Assembly: GCF_030823375.1 (NCBI RefSeq)
Contig: NZ_JAUSXB010000001.1
Location: forward strand, 3,286,001 to 3,350,000
DNA: 64,000 bases
Reading direction: 5' to 3'
Origin: Pseudarthrobacter siccitolerans
GTDB taxonomy: Bacteria; Actinomycetota; Actinomycetes; Actinomycetales; Micrococcaceae
How positions within the stretch are numbered: position 1 is the first letter of the stretch; each line of letters begins with the position of its first letter. Shown here one piece after another: positions 50,835 to 60,302 of this stretch. The notes beneath the pieces were generated by a model. The model made no database searches and was not told the DNA's origin. It saw only the letters and a program-made list of their open reading frames with translations. The translations under genes and the position numbers were made by a program.

Positions 50835-51286
50835 CGGTCGCTCCGCATCAGGCCGGCCGCCAGGAGCGGCAGCGCCGTCACCGCGGCATAGGGGATCCAG
50901 AGCCAGGCCGCGCGCGAGTCGGTCAGGTCCAGCAACACCATTCCCAGGCCGAAGATCAGGGCGCTGAGGGCGAAGCCGACCGAATACCGTCTGCTCCAGC
51001 CCAAGCCGGAGGCACTCCGCCGACGCCCGTACGTGACACAGGTGCCAACCATGCCGGCGACGAAGACTGCCGTGACCGCGATGTTCAGCCAGAGGATGTC
51101 CTGCGGATAGACATAGACGACCACCAACAGGTACAACGCCACGAGGGTGGCCATCGTGGCGGCGTAGCGGGCCCCCGCCAGGCCCGCTGACCGTGCGATC
51201 CGCGCACCGCCGCCGTCGCCGGCTTCGGCTGCGCGAAGCTGCTCATCCAGACTCGGGTGGGATCCGTGGAAAGGTGCGTTCGTCAT
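50831..51286 (-). CDS. Small four-helix membrane protein paired with a regulator
   Basis: A 151-residue protein with a hydrophilic N-terminus (HPSLDEQLRAAEAGDGGGA) and four hydrophobic helices (ATMATLVALYLLVVVYVY; LNIAVTAVFVAGMVGTCV; SVGFALSALIFGLGMVLLDL in pattern; LWIPYAAVTALPLLAAGLM). ATG 51286 follows GAGGAGACCCAC. It heads a two-gene operon with the winged-helix regulator. Function unknown. Confidence 0.75.
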   Translation of the reverse strand: MTNAPFHGSHPSLDEQLRAAEAGDGGGARIARSAGLAGARYAATMATLVALYLLVVVYVYPQDILWLNIAVTAVFVAGMVGTCVTYGRRRSASGLGWSRRYSVGFALSALIFGLGMVLLDLTDSRAAWLWIPYAAVTALPLLAAGLMRSDR

Positions 51287-51576
51287 GTGGGTCTCCTCTG
51301 CTTTTGCAGGCGTTAGTTCGTCCGGCGGACTGTAGCCAGAGTATGGCAACTACTTTCCATAAGGCAAGTAGTTCTCGATACTAATTTTCCTACCGGTCGA
51401 AAGCGGCGGTTCAGCCGCCCAGGTTCGCCATTGATCGCAGGATGTCCGGGCACCATGTCTGGTATGGCAGACACGAAGCGCGTATAGATAGGTCCAAGCG
51501 GCTCAGCGAGGAGGCAAGCTTAAGTACGGGATCCCGGACTGCGCCGGGATGGACCGCAGAAGCGAAGGAGTGTCCG

Positions 51577-52410
51577 GTGTTAGCTACCGAAGCAGTGCCA
51601 CAGGCCGGCAATGAACCAAAAGCGGCCGCAAAAGTGGCATCGAAGGTTCCCGCTGCCGAGAACACGCTCCGTATCCTCAAACTGCTGGCCTCCCGGCGGG
51701 GTCCGATGGCGGCGTCGCAAATTGCCTCTTCCTTGGGCCTGCCCCGCTCCAGTGTCTACCACCTGCTGGGCGTGATGGAGGCGAACGGTTTTGTGCTCCA
51801 CCTGCATGAGGAGCAGCGGTACGGGCTCGGAATCAGTGCGTTCGAGTTGAGTTCCGCCTACTCGCGGCAGGAACCGTTGTCCCGGCTCGGCCGGCCGCTG
51901 CTCGCGAGCCTTGTCGATGCCCTCGGGGAGAGCGCCCACCTGGCAGTCCTGCATGGACGCGACGTGCTCTACATCGTGGAGGAGCGGGCCAAGAACCGCC
52001 CGTCCCTGGTGACCGACGTCGGCGTCCGGCTGCCCAGCCACCTCACCGCCAGCGGCCGGGCGATCCTGGCCGCGCTGCCCAAATCCCAGGTGCGCGCCCT
52101 GTATCCGAATGCCGCCGCCTTCACGGCCCGGCATGAGGTGGAAGGAGCCATCATGAAGTACTCCGCGCTGTCCTCCCACCTCGACCAGGTCCGGCAGCGC
52201 GGCTACGCGACGGAACACGGCGAGGTCACCCCTGGCTTCGGTTCCATCGCCGCCGCTGTGACGGACCACCTTGGCTGGCCGACGGCGGCCGTCGCCGTCA
52301 CCTTCCTCGAGGACAAGGTGCCCGTGCAGGAATGGCCGTTGCTGGCCGGCCGGGTCCAAAAGGCCGCCGACGAATTGTCCATCCGGCTGCACGGCCGCCC
52401 CGCGAAGTAG
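51577..52410 (+). CDS. IclR-family transcriptional regulator, probable hut regulator
   Basis: A 277-residue IclR protein. Winged helix at residues about 30-90 (NTLRILKLLASRRGPMAASQIASSLGLPRSSVYHLLGVM), then the IclR effector domain (LPSHLTASGRAILAALP, GYATEHGEVTPGFGSIAAAV). GTG 51577 has AAGGAG six bases upstream, better than further upstream starts. It lies directly before hutU on the same strand, so it probably controls histidine degradation in response to urocanate or histidine; that is inference from position. Confidence 0.88.
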   Translation: MLATEAVPQAGNEPKAAAKVASKVPAAENTLRILKLLASRRGPMAASQIASSLGLPRSSVYHLLGVMEANGFVLHLHEEQRYGLGISAFELSSAYSRQEPLSRLGRPLLASLVDALGESAHLAVLHGRDVLYIVEERAKNRPSLVTDVGVRLPSHLTASGRAILAALPKSQVRALYPNAAAFTARHEVEGAIMKYSALSSHLDQVRQRGYATEHGEVTPGFGSIAAAVTDHLGWPTAAVAVTFLEDKVPVQEWPLLAGRVQKAADELSIRLHGRPAK

Positions 52411-52471
52411 CCGGCGCGCAAAGTGGCGGGAGCGTCTGGAATTCCGGACAGCACCGGCCTGAAACCCCTGT

Positions 52472-52494
52472 AAAGCCCCTTCCCCAAGGGCTTT
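52472..52494 (+). terminator. Hairpin after the IclR gene
   Basis: AAAGCCC (52472-52478) pairs with GGGCTTT (52488-52494); an outer CTGTAA/TTACAG pair (52468-52473 and 52500-52505) could extend or compete. It would end the regulator transcript, leaving hutU its own promoter, or act as an attenuator. Confidence 0.55.
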
Positions 52495-52546
52495 AGTTGT
52501 TACAGAACTTCTTCGAAACCTCAGACACCAACGAAAAGGAGCCATC

Positions 52547-54298
52547 ATGGCACCCGCCGATTTCACCACCGGTGCCCGCCCGGTCAAAGCAGCCCGCGGC
52601 ACCGGGCTCACCGCCAAGTCCTGGCAGACTGAAGCCCCGCTGCGGATGCTGATGAACAACCTGGATCCCGAAGTTGCCGAGCGTCCGGACGACCTGGTGG
52701 TTTACGGCGGCACCGGCCGTGCCGTCAGGTCATGGGCTGCGTTCGACGCCATCACCCGCACCCTGGAAACCATGGAAAAGGACGAGACCCTCCTGGTCCA
52801 GTCCGGCAAGCCCGTGGGTGTGTTCCGCACCAACGAGTGGGCCCCGCGCGTGCTGCTGGCCAACTCCAACCTGGTGGGCGACTGGGCCAACTGGCCCGAG
52901 TTCCGGCGGCTCGAAGCCGAAGGCCTGATGATGTACGGCCAGATGACCGCCGGGTCCTGGATTTACATCGGCACCCAGGGCATCCTGCAGGGCACCTTCG
53001 AAACCTTCGCCGCCATCGCCCGGAAGCTGACCGGCGACGAGGACGGCACCCTGGCCGGCACCCTGACCCTGACCGGCGGCTGCGGCGGCATGGGCGGCGC
53101 CCAGCCGCTCGCCGTCACCCTGAACGAGGGCGCCTGCCTGATCGTAGACGTCGACGAGACCCGACTGCGCCGCCGCGCCGGCAAGCGCTACCTGGACGAA
53201 GTGGAAACCGACCTCGACGCCGCCATCGCCAAGGTCCTGAAGGCCAAGGAAGAGCGCCGTGGCTGGTCCGTGGGCTACGTGGGCAACGCGGCCGAGGTGT
53301 TCCCCGAGATCCTGCGCCGACACAAAGCCGGCGAACTGACCGTGGACATTGTCACCGACCAGACCAGCGCGCACGATCCGCTGTCCTACCTGCCCGAGGC
53401 AATTTCGGTGGAGGAATGGCACCGCGAAGCCGAGGCCGATTCCGAAGGCTTCACCAAGAAGGCGCAGGCTTCGATGGCCCGGCACGTCCAGGCCATGGTC
53501 GAGTTCCAGGATGCCGGCGCCGAGGTGTTCGACTACGGCAACTCCATTCGCGACGAAGCCCGCAAGGGCGGCTACACCCGGGCCTTCGAATTCCCCGGCT
53601 TCGTTCCCGCCTACATCCGGCCCCTGTTCTGCGAGGGCCTCGGCCCGTTCCGCTGGGTTGCCCTGTCCGGTGACCCCGAGGACATCCGCGTCACCGACGA
53701 GGCCATCAAAGAGCTGTTCCCGGAGAACAAGCACCTGCACCGCTGGATTGACGCCGCGCAGGAACGGGTCGAGTTCGAAGGCCTGCCGGCACGGATCTGC
53801 TGGCTCGGCTACGGTGAACGCGCCAAGGCCGGGCTGCTGTTCAACCAGCTCGTCAAGGAAGGAAAGGTCAAGGCCCCCATCGTCATCGGCCGCGACCACC
53901 TGGACTCGGGATCCGTTGCTTCCCCATACCGTGAGACCGAAGCCATGGCCGACGGTTCCGACGCAATCGCCGACTGGCCCATGCTCAATGCCCTGCTCAA
54001 CACCGCCTCCGGCGCGACCTGGGTATCTCTGCACCACGGCGGCGGCGTCGGGATCGGCCGGTCCATCCACGCCGGCCAGGTCTCCGTCGCCGACGGTACA
54101 GACCTCGCCGCGCAGAAGCTCGAACGCCTGCTCACCAATGACCCCGGCATGGGCGTCATCCGGCACGCCGACGCCGGCTACGAGCGCGCCCTCGACGTCG
54201 CCAAAGAACGCGGCGTCCGCATCCCCATCCCCACACGCCCCCTAACCTCGCAAGCTCGGCCAGGGAACCCTGCGCGCGTGGCCCCAGAAAGCGAGTAA
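52547..54298 (+). CDS. hutU: Urocanate hydratase
   Basis: A 583-residue NAD+-dependent enzyme converting urocanate to imidazolonepropionate, second step of histidine degradation. Family sequences include [15 protein letters not shown], the NAD loop [16 protein letters not shown] and [19 protein letters not shown], with the catalytic cysteine (Cys418). Late in the protein is [28 protein letters not shown] precedes the ATG. hutH starts two bases after its stop. Confidence 0.96.
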   Translation: MAPADFTTGARPVKAARGTGLTAKSWQTEAPLRMLMNNLDPEVAERPDDLVVYGGTGRAVRSWAAFDAITRTLETMEKDETLLVQSGKPVGVFRTNEWAPRVLLANSNLVGDWANWPEFRRLEAEGLMMYGQMTAGSWIYIGTQGILQGTFETFAAIARKLTGDEDGTLAGTLTLTGGCGGMGGAQPLAVTLNEGACLIVDVDETRLRRRAGKRYLDEVETDLDAAIAKVLKAKEERRGWSVGYVGNAAEVFPEILRRHKAGELTVDIVTDQTSAHDPLSYLPEAISVEEWHREAEADSEGFTKKAQASMARHVQAMVEFQDAGAEVFDYGNSIRDEARKGGYTRAFEFPGFVPAYIRPLFCEGLGPFRWVALSGDPEDIRVTDEAIKELFPENKHLHRWIDAAQERVEFEGLPARICWLGYGERAKAGLLFNQLVKEGKVKAPIVIGRDHLDSGSVASPYRETEAMADGSDAIADWPMLNALLNTASGATWVSLHHGGGVGIGRSIHAGQVSVADGTDLAAQKLERLLTNDPGMGVIRHADAGYERALDVAKERGVRIPIPTRPLTSQARPGNPARVAPESE

Positions 54299-54300
54299 CA

Positions 54301-55893
54301 ATGACAACCATTACCCACGAACCGCTGACCGTCACCCTCGGCTCCAGCGGCGTGACGCCCGAGGATGTCGTCGCCGTCGCCCGCCACAATGCCAAGGTGG
54401 CGCTCTCGGACGAAGCGCTCGAAACGGTGGCCAAGGTCCGTGCGCACATTGACGACCTCGCCTCCAGCGACGTGCCGGCCTACGGTATCTCCACCGGCTT
54501 CGGCGCCCTGGCCAACCGCCACATCCCCAATGAACTTCGCACCCAGCTCCAGAAGAGCCTGATCCGAAGCCACGCCGCCGGGATGGGCCCGGCGGTGGAA
54601 CGCGAAGTGGTGCGATGCATCATGTTCCTGCGCGCCAAGACCCTCGCCTCCGGCCGCACCGGCGTCCGCCCCGTGGTCCTGCAGACCATGGTGGACGTCC
54701 TCAACGCCGGCATCACGCCCGTGGTCCGCGAGTTCGGTTCCCTGGGCTGCTCCGGGGACCTCGCGCCGCTGTCCCACTGTGCACTCGTCCTGATGGGTGA
54801 AGGCCAGGCGGAAGGCCCCGACGGCGAATTGGTTGGCGCCCCCGGCCAGCGCACCGTCGCCGAACTCCTCGCCGAACACGGCATCGAGCCCGTCACGCTC
54901 GCCGAAAAGGAGGGCCTGGCACTGGTCAACGGGACCGAGGGAATGCTGGGCATGCTCCTCATGGCCATCGCCGACCTTCGCCAGCTGCTCACGACGGCGG
55001 ACATCACCGCCGCGCTCAGCGTCGAGGCCCTGTTGGGCACCGACCAGGTGTTCCTGCCCGGGCTGCACGCCGCGCTGCGTCCCCACCCCGGGCAGGCGGC
55101 AAGTGCCGACAACATGCTGCGCGTGCTGTCTGATTCGCCGATTGTGGCGTCGCACAAAGTGGGGGACTCGCGGGTGCAGGACGCCTACTCGCTCCGTTGT
55201 GCCCCGCAGGTGGCCGGTGCGGTCCGCGATACCGTGGATCACGCTGCCTTGGTAGCGTCCCGCGAGCTGGCCGCGGCCATCGACAACCCGGTGGTCCTGC
55301 CGGACGGGAGGGTGAGCTCGAACGGCAACTTCCATGGTGCCCCGGTGGCGTACGTCCTGGATTTCCTGGCCATCGCCGTCGCGGACCTCAGCTCGATCGC
55401 CGAGCGGCGGACGGACCGGATGCTGGACCCGGCCCGCTCCCATGGCCTTCCCGCGTTCCTCGCGGCTGACCCGGGAGTGGATTCCGGCCTGATGATCGCC
55501 CAGTACACGCAGGCAGGGCTGGTGTCCGACAACAAACGGCTGGCGGTTCCCGCGTCCGTTGACTCCATCCCCAGTTCGGCTATGCAGGAAGACCACGTCT
55601 CCATGGGCTGGCACGCGGCACGCAAGCTGCGCAAGGCTGTGGAGAACCTGCGCCGCGTACTGGCCGTCGAGCTGGTGACCTCTGCCCGGGCCTTGGACAT
55701 CCGCACGCAGCTCTCCGGCGGAGTGCTGACACCGGGTCCGGCAGGGATGGCCGTCGTCGCTGCCCTCCGCGCCGTGGTGGATGGGCCGGGGACGGACCGG
55801 TTCCTCTCGCCGGAACTGGAAGCGGCGGACCAGTTCGTCGCGGCAGGTGGAGTGCGCCGCTCCGCCGAATCGGCCGTCGGTGCACTGGCGTAA
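54301..55893 (+). CDS. hutH: Histidine ammonia-lyase
   Basis: A 530-residue aromatic amino acid lyase deaminating histidine to urocanate. The MIO-forming tripeptide lies in GSLGCSGDLAPLSHCALVLMG as Cys150-Ser151-Gly152, where many HALs have Ala-Ser-Gly. The tyrosine loop ISTGFGALANRHI and the late MQEDHVSMGWHAARKL region are intact. Order hutU-hutH is typical of Actinobacteria. hutI is not in the window; a possible hutG end is at the right edge. Confidence 0.95.
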   Translation: MTTITHEPLTVTLGSSGVTPEDVVAVARHNAKVALSDEALETVAKVRAHIDDLASSDVPAYGISTGFGALANRHIPNELRTQLQKSLIRSHAAGMGPAVEREVVRCIMFLRAKTLASGRTGVRPVVLQTMVDVLNAGITPVVREFGSLGCSGDLAPLSHCALVLMGEGQAEGPDGELVGAPGQRTVAELLAEHGIEPVTLAEKEGLALVNGTEGMLGMLLMAIADLRQLLTTADITAALSVEALLGTDQVFLPGLHAALRPHPGQAASADNMLRVLSDSPIVASHKVGDSRVQDAYSLRCAPQVAGAVRDTVDHAALVASRELAAAIDNPVVLPDGRVSSNGNFHGAPVAYVLDFLAIAVADLSSIAERRTDRMLDPARSHGLPAFLAADPGVDSGLMIAQYTQAGLVSDNKRLAVPASVDSIPSSAMQEDHVSMGWHAARKLRKAVENLRRVLAVELVTSARALDIRTQLSGGVLTPGPAGMAVVAALRAVVDGPGTDRFLSPELEAADQFVAAGGVRRSAESAVGALA

Positions 55894-55928
55894 AGAAGAA
55901 GAATCTTCGGAAAGAAAGCGCTAACCGT

Positions 55929-55967
55929 CCGCCTGGTGAAATTTCCGCCGACACGGTCATCAGGCGG
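55929..55967 (+). terminator. Hairpin downstream of hutH
   Basis: CCGCCTGGTGA (55929-55939) pairs with TCATCAGGCGG (55957-55967), with one G-T pair, around an 18-base loop. No T-run follows. It separates hutH from the next small gene. Confidence 0.55.
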
Positions 55968-55974
55968 GCGGGGA

Positions 55975-55999
55975 GTGTAGTAGAACTGAAGGTGTAGTA
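55975..55999 (+). repeat. Direct repeat GTGTAGTA with 17-bp period
   Basis: GTGTAGTA occurs at 55975-55982 and 55992-55999, 17 bases apart, upstream of the small gene at 56057. It may be a regulator half-site pair or simple duplication. Confidence 0.5.
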
Positions 56000-56056
56000 A
56001 AAGTCACATCAAAGAAGCTGTGGCGGAAGAACATATACAAAGGGGTAGAAGTTCAC

Positions 56057-56293
56057 ATGAAAGCACGTGGGGCAGTCTTATCGAGGCGCAATGCCCATTC
56101 CGCCGCTGTTTCTGACTGGAGGATTCTCCGGGCCGGGGAACGCGTGGAGATCATCAAGCAGGCGCACGTTGTAGCCACCGGGGAGGTGGAGGAAGTGTCC
56201 CAGAGCGGCAACGTTCTGTGGCTTGTGCCGGCTGGTCCGACTGAGAAACAGCTCTTTTTGAAGTCCGACGGCGTGCAGGTGCGACGCGGCTGA
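56057..56293 (+). CDS. Hypothetical small protein
   Basis: A 78-residue protein with a basic N-terminus (MKARGAVLSRRNAH) and a small beta domain (WRILRAGERVEIIKQAHVV, ATGEVEEVSQSGNVLWLVP, EKQLFLKSDGVQVRRG). I recognise no named family. The region upstream has no strong Shine-Dalgarno. A strong terminator follows directly. Confidence 0.65.
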   Translation: MKARGAVLSRRNAHSAAVSDWRILRAGERVEIIKQAHVVATGEVEEVSQSGNVLWLVPAGPTEKQLFLKSDGVQVRRG

Positions 56294-56310
56294 CAGTTTT
56301 TGGCACGGCA

Positions 56311-56355
56311 AACAAAAGTTCCCCGTCCTGCGATGCAGGGCGGGGAACTTTTGTT
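56311..56355. terminator. Long bidirectional terminator
   Basis: AACAAAAGTTCCCCGTCCTGC pairs with GCAGGGCGGGGAACTTTTGTT around a three-base loop (with one G-T pair), quoted here as two arms of 21 bases less their ends. A-rich and T-rich flanks allow it to end both convergent genes. Confidence 0.9.
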
Positions 56356-56385
56356 GATGCGTGGAGAGGCGACCATCGCAAACTG

Positions 56386-56646
56386 TCAGGCGGCGATGGC
56401 CTCGTAGGTCTCGCCGAACGGCACTGATTCATCCAGGGCTACCGTGTAGCGTCCCGGACGGAGCCGGGTGACGAGGATGCCGCATGAGGCGTCCTTGGCG
56501 GCGGTCTCGATGAGCCCGGCGACTGCCTCTTCCAGACCGGCGTGCACTTCGCCTGCAGTGGAAAACTCCAGGTCGATGGTCCGGTCCGGCAGCTCTTCCG
56601 TAGAGTCGGAGGAGGCCGGAAGGCGTTCCATAGTGGCTGTAGGCAT
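56386..56646 (-). CDS. Hypothetical small protein
   Basis: An 86-residue protein: disordered acidic N-terminus (MPTATMERLPASSDSTEELP), then a compact alpha/beta part (RTIDLEFSTAGEVHAGLEEA, CGILVTRLRPGRYTVALD, VPFGETYEAIAA). Similar small proteins occur in Arthrobacter; no function known. The 226-bp gap upstream of it, to the FAH gene, shows nothing beyond possible promoters. Confidence 0.6.
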   Translation of the reverse strand: MPTATMERLPASSDSTEELPDRTIDLEFSTAGEVHAGLEEAVAGLIETAAKDASCGILVTRLRPGRYTVALDESVPFGETYEAIAA

Positions 56647-56872
56647 GTACTGAACTTTCTGTGTTTCGTCCCCCAGGGCCAACCCAGTCTACCGGTAGGT
56701 CCTCTAAATGTCAGATGACTGTCCTATGTAGCCCGCCTTAGCGGTCCGTCAACGGCCCGAAACCCTCGCTGCAGCCGGCAGTCACAATCGGCGCACTGGC
56801 GAACGCCCGCCCGCCTCCGACACCATAGTGCTAAGCCATCGTTAACCGGACTTCAGAGAGAAGGAATCCTGT

Positions 56873-57787
56873 ATGAAGATCATGCGCCTCGGGGATATCG
56901 GCAAGGAACAGCCCGCCGTTCTGGCTTCATCCGCTAACGGAAACGAAGAGTACTTCAGCCTGCTGCCCCTGACAGGGGACGTTGACGGCGCTTTCCTCGC
57001 CGGCGGAGGGCTTGCGAAGGTGCGGGCCGCCCTCGACGCCGGCGCCCTGCCTGTCCTCGAGGGAGCAGCCGGCCTGCGCATCGGTGCTCCGGTGGCCCGG
57101 CCCGGAGCCGTGGTGGGGATTGGCATGAACTACGCCGCGCACGCGGCCGAGTCAGGCTCCGCGCCGCCGGAGATTCCTGTGGTGTTCCTCAAACCGGCGA
57201 ACACCGTGACGGGGCCTTATGACCTCGCTCCCGTTCCGCCGCACTCCATGAAATACGACTGGGAGGTGGAACTGGGCGTTGTGATCGGTACAGAGGCAAC
57301 GTACCTTCAGTCCGTTGAAGAGGCCAAGGACTGCATCGCCGGCTACGTCACCGCCAACGACTTCTCCGAGCGTGAATACCAGATTCCCGGCGCGGCCGGC
57401 CAATGGACCAAGGGCAAGTCCCTGCCCGGCTCGAGCCCCCTGGGCCCGTGGCTTGTTCCGGCAGAGGAGATCGACGGCGGCAACCTGGCCCTGCGCAGCT
57501 GGGTGAACGGCGAGCCGCGGCAGGACTCGTCCACCTCCGGGCTCATCTTCGACGCCGCCACCCTGGTGCACCACTGCAGCCAGTACATGCGCCTGGAGCC
57601 CGGTGATGTCATCATCACCGGGACTCCAGAGGGTGTTGCGCTCAGCGGCCGCTTCCCGTACCTGCAGCCGGGAGACGTCGTCGAGGTTGAAGTTGAAGGC
57701 CTGGGGCGCCAGCGCCAGGAACTGTACCGCGCATCAGGAGCAGCGCGTGCCGAGCAGGCGCCGCAGGCACAGCTTCAGTCCAGCTAA
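56873..57787 (+). CDS. Fumarylacetoacetate hydrolase family protein
   Basis: A 304-residue FAH-fold enzyme. The C-terminal catalytic domain has the motifs VVGIGMNYAAHAAES, PVVFLKPANTVTGPYD, YDWEVELGVVIG (metal-binding Glu), GYVTANDFSEREYQ and GDVIITGTPEGVA. Members hydrolyse C-C bonds or decarboxylate 2-oxo acids with Mg2+. The start gives the usual N-terminal domain MKIMRLGDIGKEQPAVL. Convergent with the universal stress protein; stops overlap. Confidence 0.92.
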   Translation: MKIMRLGDIGKEQPAVLASSANGNEEYFSLLPLTGDVDGAFLAGGGLAKVRAALDAGALPVLEGAAGLRIGAPVARPGAVVGIGMNYAAHAAESGSAPPEIPVVFLKPANTVTGPYDLAPVPPHSMKYDWEVELGVVIGTEATYLQSVEEAKDCIAGYVTANDFSEREYQIPGAAGQWTKGKSLPGSSPLGPWLVPAEEIDGGNLALRSWVNGEPRQDSSTSGLIFDAATLVHHCSQYMRLEPGDVIITGTPEGVALSGRFPYLQPGDVVEVEVEGLGRQRQELYRASGAARAEQAPQAQLQSS

Positions 57788-58176
57788 CCGGCCTTCACTG
57801 CCAGGACCGGGCAGTCCGCCTCAAGCAGGATCCGCTGGGACACGCTGCCCATGATGAGCTTGCCCACGGGAGTCCGGCGCCGCAGCCCGATCACAATCAG
57901 TTCAGCGTTGTTCTCCTCCGCGGCATCCAGGACCTCGGCGGCGGCATCGTGGCCACGGACGGGCTGCTTGATGACGTGGTCGATGCCCTGCGTGGCCAGC
58001 CGGTCCTCGATGCTCTGGATGTCCGGCTCCTGGGCGTAGCGGTTGTCCACCAGCGCGTCGCCCTTGGACGAGTTGATGACCAACAGCGTGGAGTTGCTCT
58101 TCCTGGCTTCAGCGATGGCCTGCGTCAGGGCTGCTTCACCCTCGGGGGTCGGGACGTATCCCACCACGATGGTCAT
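57784..58176 (-). CDS. Universal stress protein (UspA family)
   Basis: A 130-residue single-domain USP. N-terminal MTIVVGYVPTPEGEAAL; the ATP-binding-type motif is IVIGLRRRTPVGKLIMGSVSQRILLEADCPVLAV, here matching the G-2x-G-9x-G-S pattern. ATG 58176 gives the standard start. It shares the last bases (CTAA) with the convergent FAH gene. About 80 bp separate its start from the tctA stop upstream on the same strand. Confidence 0.92.
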   Translation of the reverse strand: MTIVVGYVPTPEGEAALTQAIAEARKSNSTLLVINSSKGDALVDNRYAQEPDIQSIEDRLATQGIDHVIKQPVRGHDAAAEVLDAAEENNAELIVIGLRRRTPVGKLIMGSVSQRILLEADCPVLAVKAG

Positions 58177-58254
58177 GGTTGTTCTCTTTTCTGTAGGTCT
58201 ATTGCTTGGGATCGGTGCCAAGGGGTCTGTCCAGGAGGCGGTGTCCGGGACTGG

Positions 58255-59799
58255 TCAGCCAACATCCGTCGGTTCGGGAGCACCGGAATTTGCGGGAATC
58301 AGCGGGCTGCGCGCCGGGCGGTTCCGCCGGACCAGCTTGAAAAGCAGCGGCCACAGCAGGATGAGTCCCACGATGATGTAAATAACGACGGCGATCGGCT
58401 CGCTGAGCAGCCCTGCCGGGTCGCCGGCACTGAGCTGCAGCGTCTTCCGGAGCTGGCCTTCGATGCGCGGGCCGAGGATGACACCGAGGATCAGCGGCAG
58501 CACGGGCAGCCCGAACCGGCGCATCATGAACCCGAGTGCGCCGAGGACCAGCAGGATCACCAGGTCAAACGCCTGCAGGTTCACCGAGTAGGCGCCCAGC
58601 GTGGCGAAGAACAGGATGCCTGCGTACAGGTACGGGCGGGGGAGCTGAAGGAGCTTGGCCCACAGGGGTGCCAGCGGCAGGTTGATGATCAGGAGCAGGA
58701 AGTTGCCGATGAAGAGGCTGGCGATCAGTGCCCAGACCAGCGGTCCCTGGCTGGAGAAGAGCTGCGGACCGGGCTGGATGCCGTAGGAGGTGAAAGCCGC
58801 CAGCATCACCGCGGCGGTGGCGTTGGTGGGCAGGCCGAGGGCCAGCATCGGGGTCAGCGTGCCGGCGGCTGCGGCGTTGTTGGCTGCTTCCGGACCGGCA
58901 ACACCCTCAATCGCGCCCTTGCCGAATTCTTCCGGGTGCTTGCTGAGGCGCTTTTCCGTGACATAGGACAGGAACGTGGGAATCTCGGCGCCACCTGCCG
59001 GCAGGGCGCCGAACGGGAACCCGAACAACGTTCCGCGGAGCCACGGTTTCCATGAGCGTGCCCAGTCCTTCTTGCCCATCCAGGGCTGGCCCACGGGAAT
59101 GGCGTGCAGGGGAGTGCGGCGCAGGTGCGCGGCAACCCAGAGGGCTTCGCCGACGGCGAAGATGGCAACGGCCACCACTACGATGTCCAGGCCGTCCGCC
59201 AGGAGCGGCTGGCCGAAGGTCAGGCGGCGCTGGCCGGTGACGGAGTCGATGCCCACCAGGCCGATGGCGAGGCCGAGCGCCAGCGAGGCAAACCCGCGGA
59301 GCCGGGACGAACCCAGGACGGCGGTGACGGCCAGCAGCGCCAGGACCATGATGGCGAAGTAGCTGGGGGCGCCCAGGCTGACGGCGAACTGGACCACGAT
59401 CGGTGCGCAGACTGCCAGCAGGGCGGTGCCGATGGTGCCGGCAACGAACGAGCCGATGGCCGCCGTCGCAAGCGCCTGTGCCGCCCGGCCGGCCTTGGCC
59501 ATTTTGTTGCCCTCGATCGCCGTCACCACCGACGATGATTCGCCCGGTGTATTCAGCAGGATGGAGGTGGTGGAGCCGCCGTACATGCCGCCGTAGTAGA
59601 TTCCGGCGAACATGATGAAAGCGCTGGTGGGTTCGAGGGCATAGGTGACCGGCAGCAGCAGGGCTACCGTCATGGCCGGGCCCAGGCCCGGAAGGACGCC
59701 GACGGCGGTGCCCAGGAGTACACCGATCACGGCGTAGAGGAAATTCATGGGGGTGAGGGCGGTGGCGAACCCGTCCATCAGTGAGGACCAGACGTCCAT
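58255..59799 (-). CDS. tctA: Tripartite tricarboxylate transporter, large membrane subunit TctA
   Basis: A 514-residue membrane protein with about twelve helices. Family motifs: [22 protein letters not shown] and the later [23 protein letters not shown]. With TctB and periplasmic-type TctC it imports citrate or a related carboxylate using the ion gradient. Start overlaps the tctB stop (TGATG). Confidence 0.94.
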   Translation of the reverse strand: MDVWSSLMDGFATALTPMNFLYAVIGVLLGTAVGVLPGLGPAMTVALLLPVTYALEPTSAFIMFAGIYYGGMYGGSTTSILLNTPGESSSVVTAIEGNKMAKAGRAAQALATAAIGSFVAGTIGTALLAVCAPIVVQFAVSLGAPSYFAIMVLALLAVTAVLGSSRLRGFASLALGLAIGLVGIDSVTGQRRLTFGQPLLADGLDIVVVAVAIFAVGEALWVAAHLRRTPLHAIPVGQPWMGKKDWARSWKPWLRGTLFGFPFGALPAGGAEIPTFLSYVTEKRLSKHPEEFGKGAIEGVAGPEAANNAAAAGTLTPMLALGLPTNATAAVMLAAFTSYGIQPGPQLFSSQGPLVWALIASLFIGNFLLLIINLPLAPLWAKLLQLPRPYLYAGILFFATLGAYSVNLQAFDLVILLVLGALGFMMRRFGLPVLPLILGVILGPRIEGQLRKTLQLSAGDPAGLLSEPIAVVIYIIVGLILLWPLLFKLVRRNRPARSPLIPANSGAPEPTDVG

Positions 59800-60302
59800 C
59801 AGAGGATTCCTTCCAGGAGTCCGGCGGGCAGTGCAATGCCGAGGCCAAGGTAGAAGCCGTAGAAGGTCAGCAGGGACATAGCCACGGAGATCAGCCCGTC
59901 ACGGATGTAGTGCCTGCTCCCAAGGGCAAGGACGCAGCCCCAGAACAGGACGGTGCCGGAAATAACCCAGCCGGCCCAGTCGATGAGCAGGATATTGAGG
60001 ATAAACGCGCCGGCAAGGGGCAGGACGGTCTTCCAGTCTGCCGGATGGGTGAGGTCCACGTCTTCGCCGCCTTCAGCCTCGCCCTGGCCGCCGCGCATGA
60101 CGTTGATGGCCAACAGGACGGCGGTTACCAGCAGCAGGCCGGCAACGACGTAGGGAACCGTTTTAGGCCCGACCGGATCGGATTGGGAGTACGGGGTTAC
60201 CAGGCGGTTGGCGTCCACGAAGACCAGGACGCCGGCCGCGCCGAGCAGGAGGGCAACCCCCAGCTCGGCGCGGCCTTTAAGGCCTGAGGTCAGGGAGCTC
60301 AC
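59799..60302 (-). CDS. tctB: Tripartite tricarboxylate transporter, small membrane subunit TctB
   Basis: A 167-residue protein with four hydrophobic helices ([75 protein letters not shown]). Its start is a GTG overlapping the tctC stop (GTGA), and it overlaps tctA. Middle gene of the tctCBA operon. Confidence 0.9.
   Translation of the reverse strand: MSSLTSGLKGRAELGVALLLGAAGVLVFVDANRLVTPYSQSDPVGPKTVPYVVAGLLLVTAVLLAINVMRGGQGEAEGGEDVDLTHPADWKTVLPLAGAFILNILLIDWAGWVISGTVLFWGCVLALGSRHYIRDGLISVAMSLLTFYGFYLGLGIALPAGLLEGIL

Noticed and set aside
52730..55614. Two long open frames antisense to hutU and hutH
   Set aside because: Both sense genes are unmistakable; the antisense products are Gly/His/Ala-rich without motifs.
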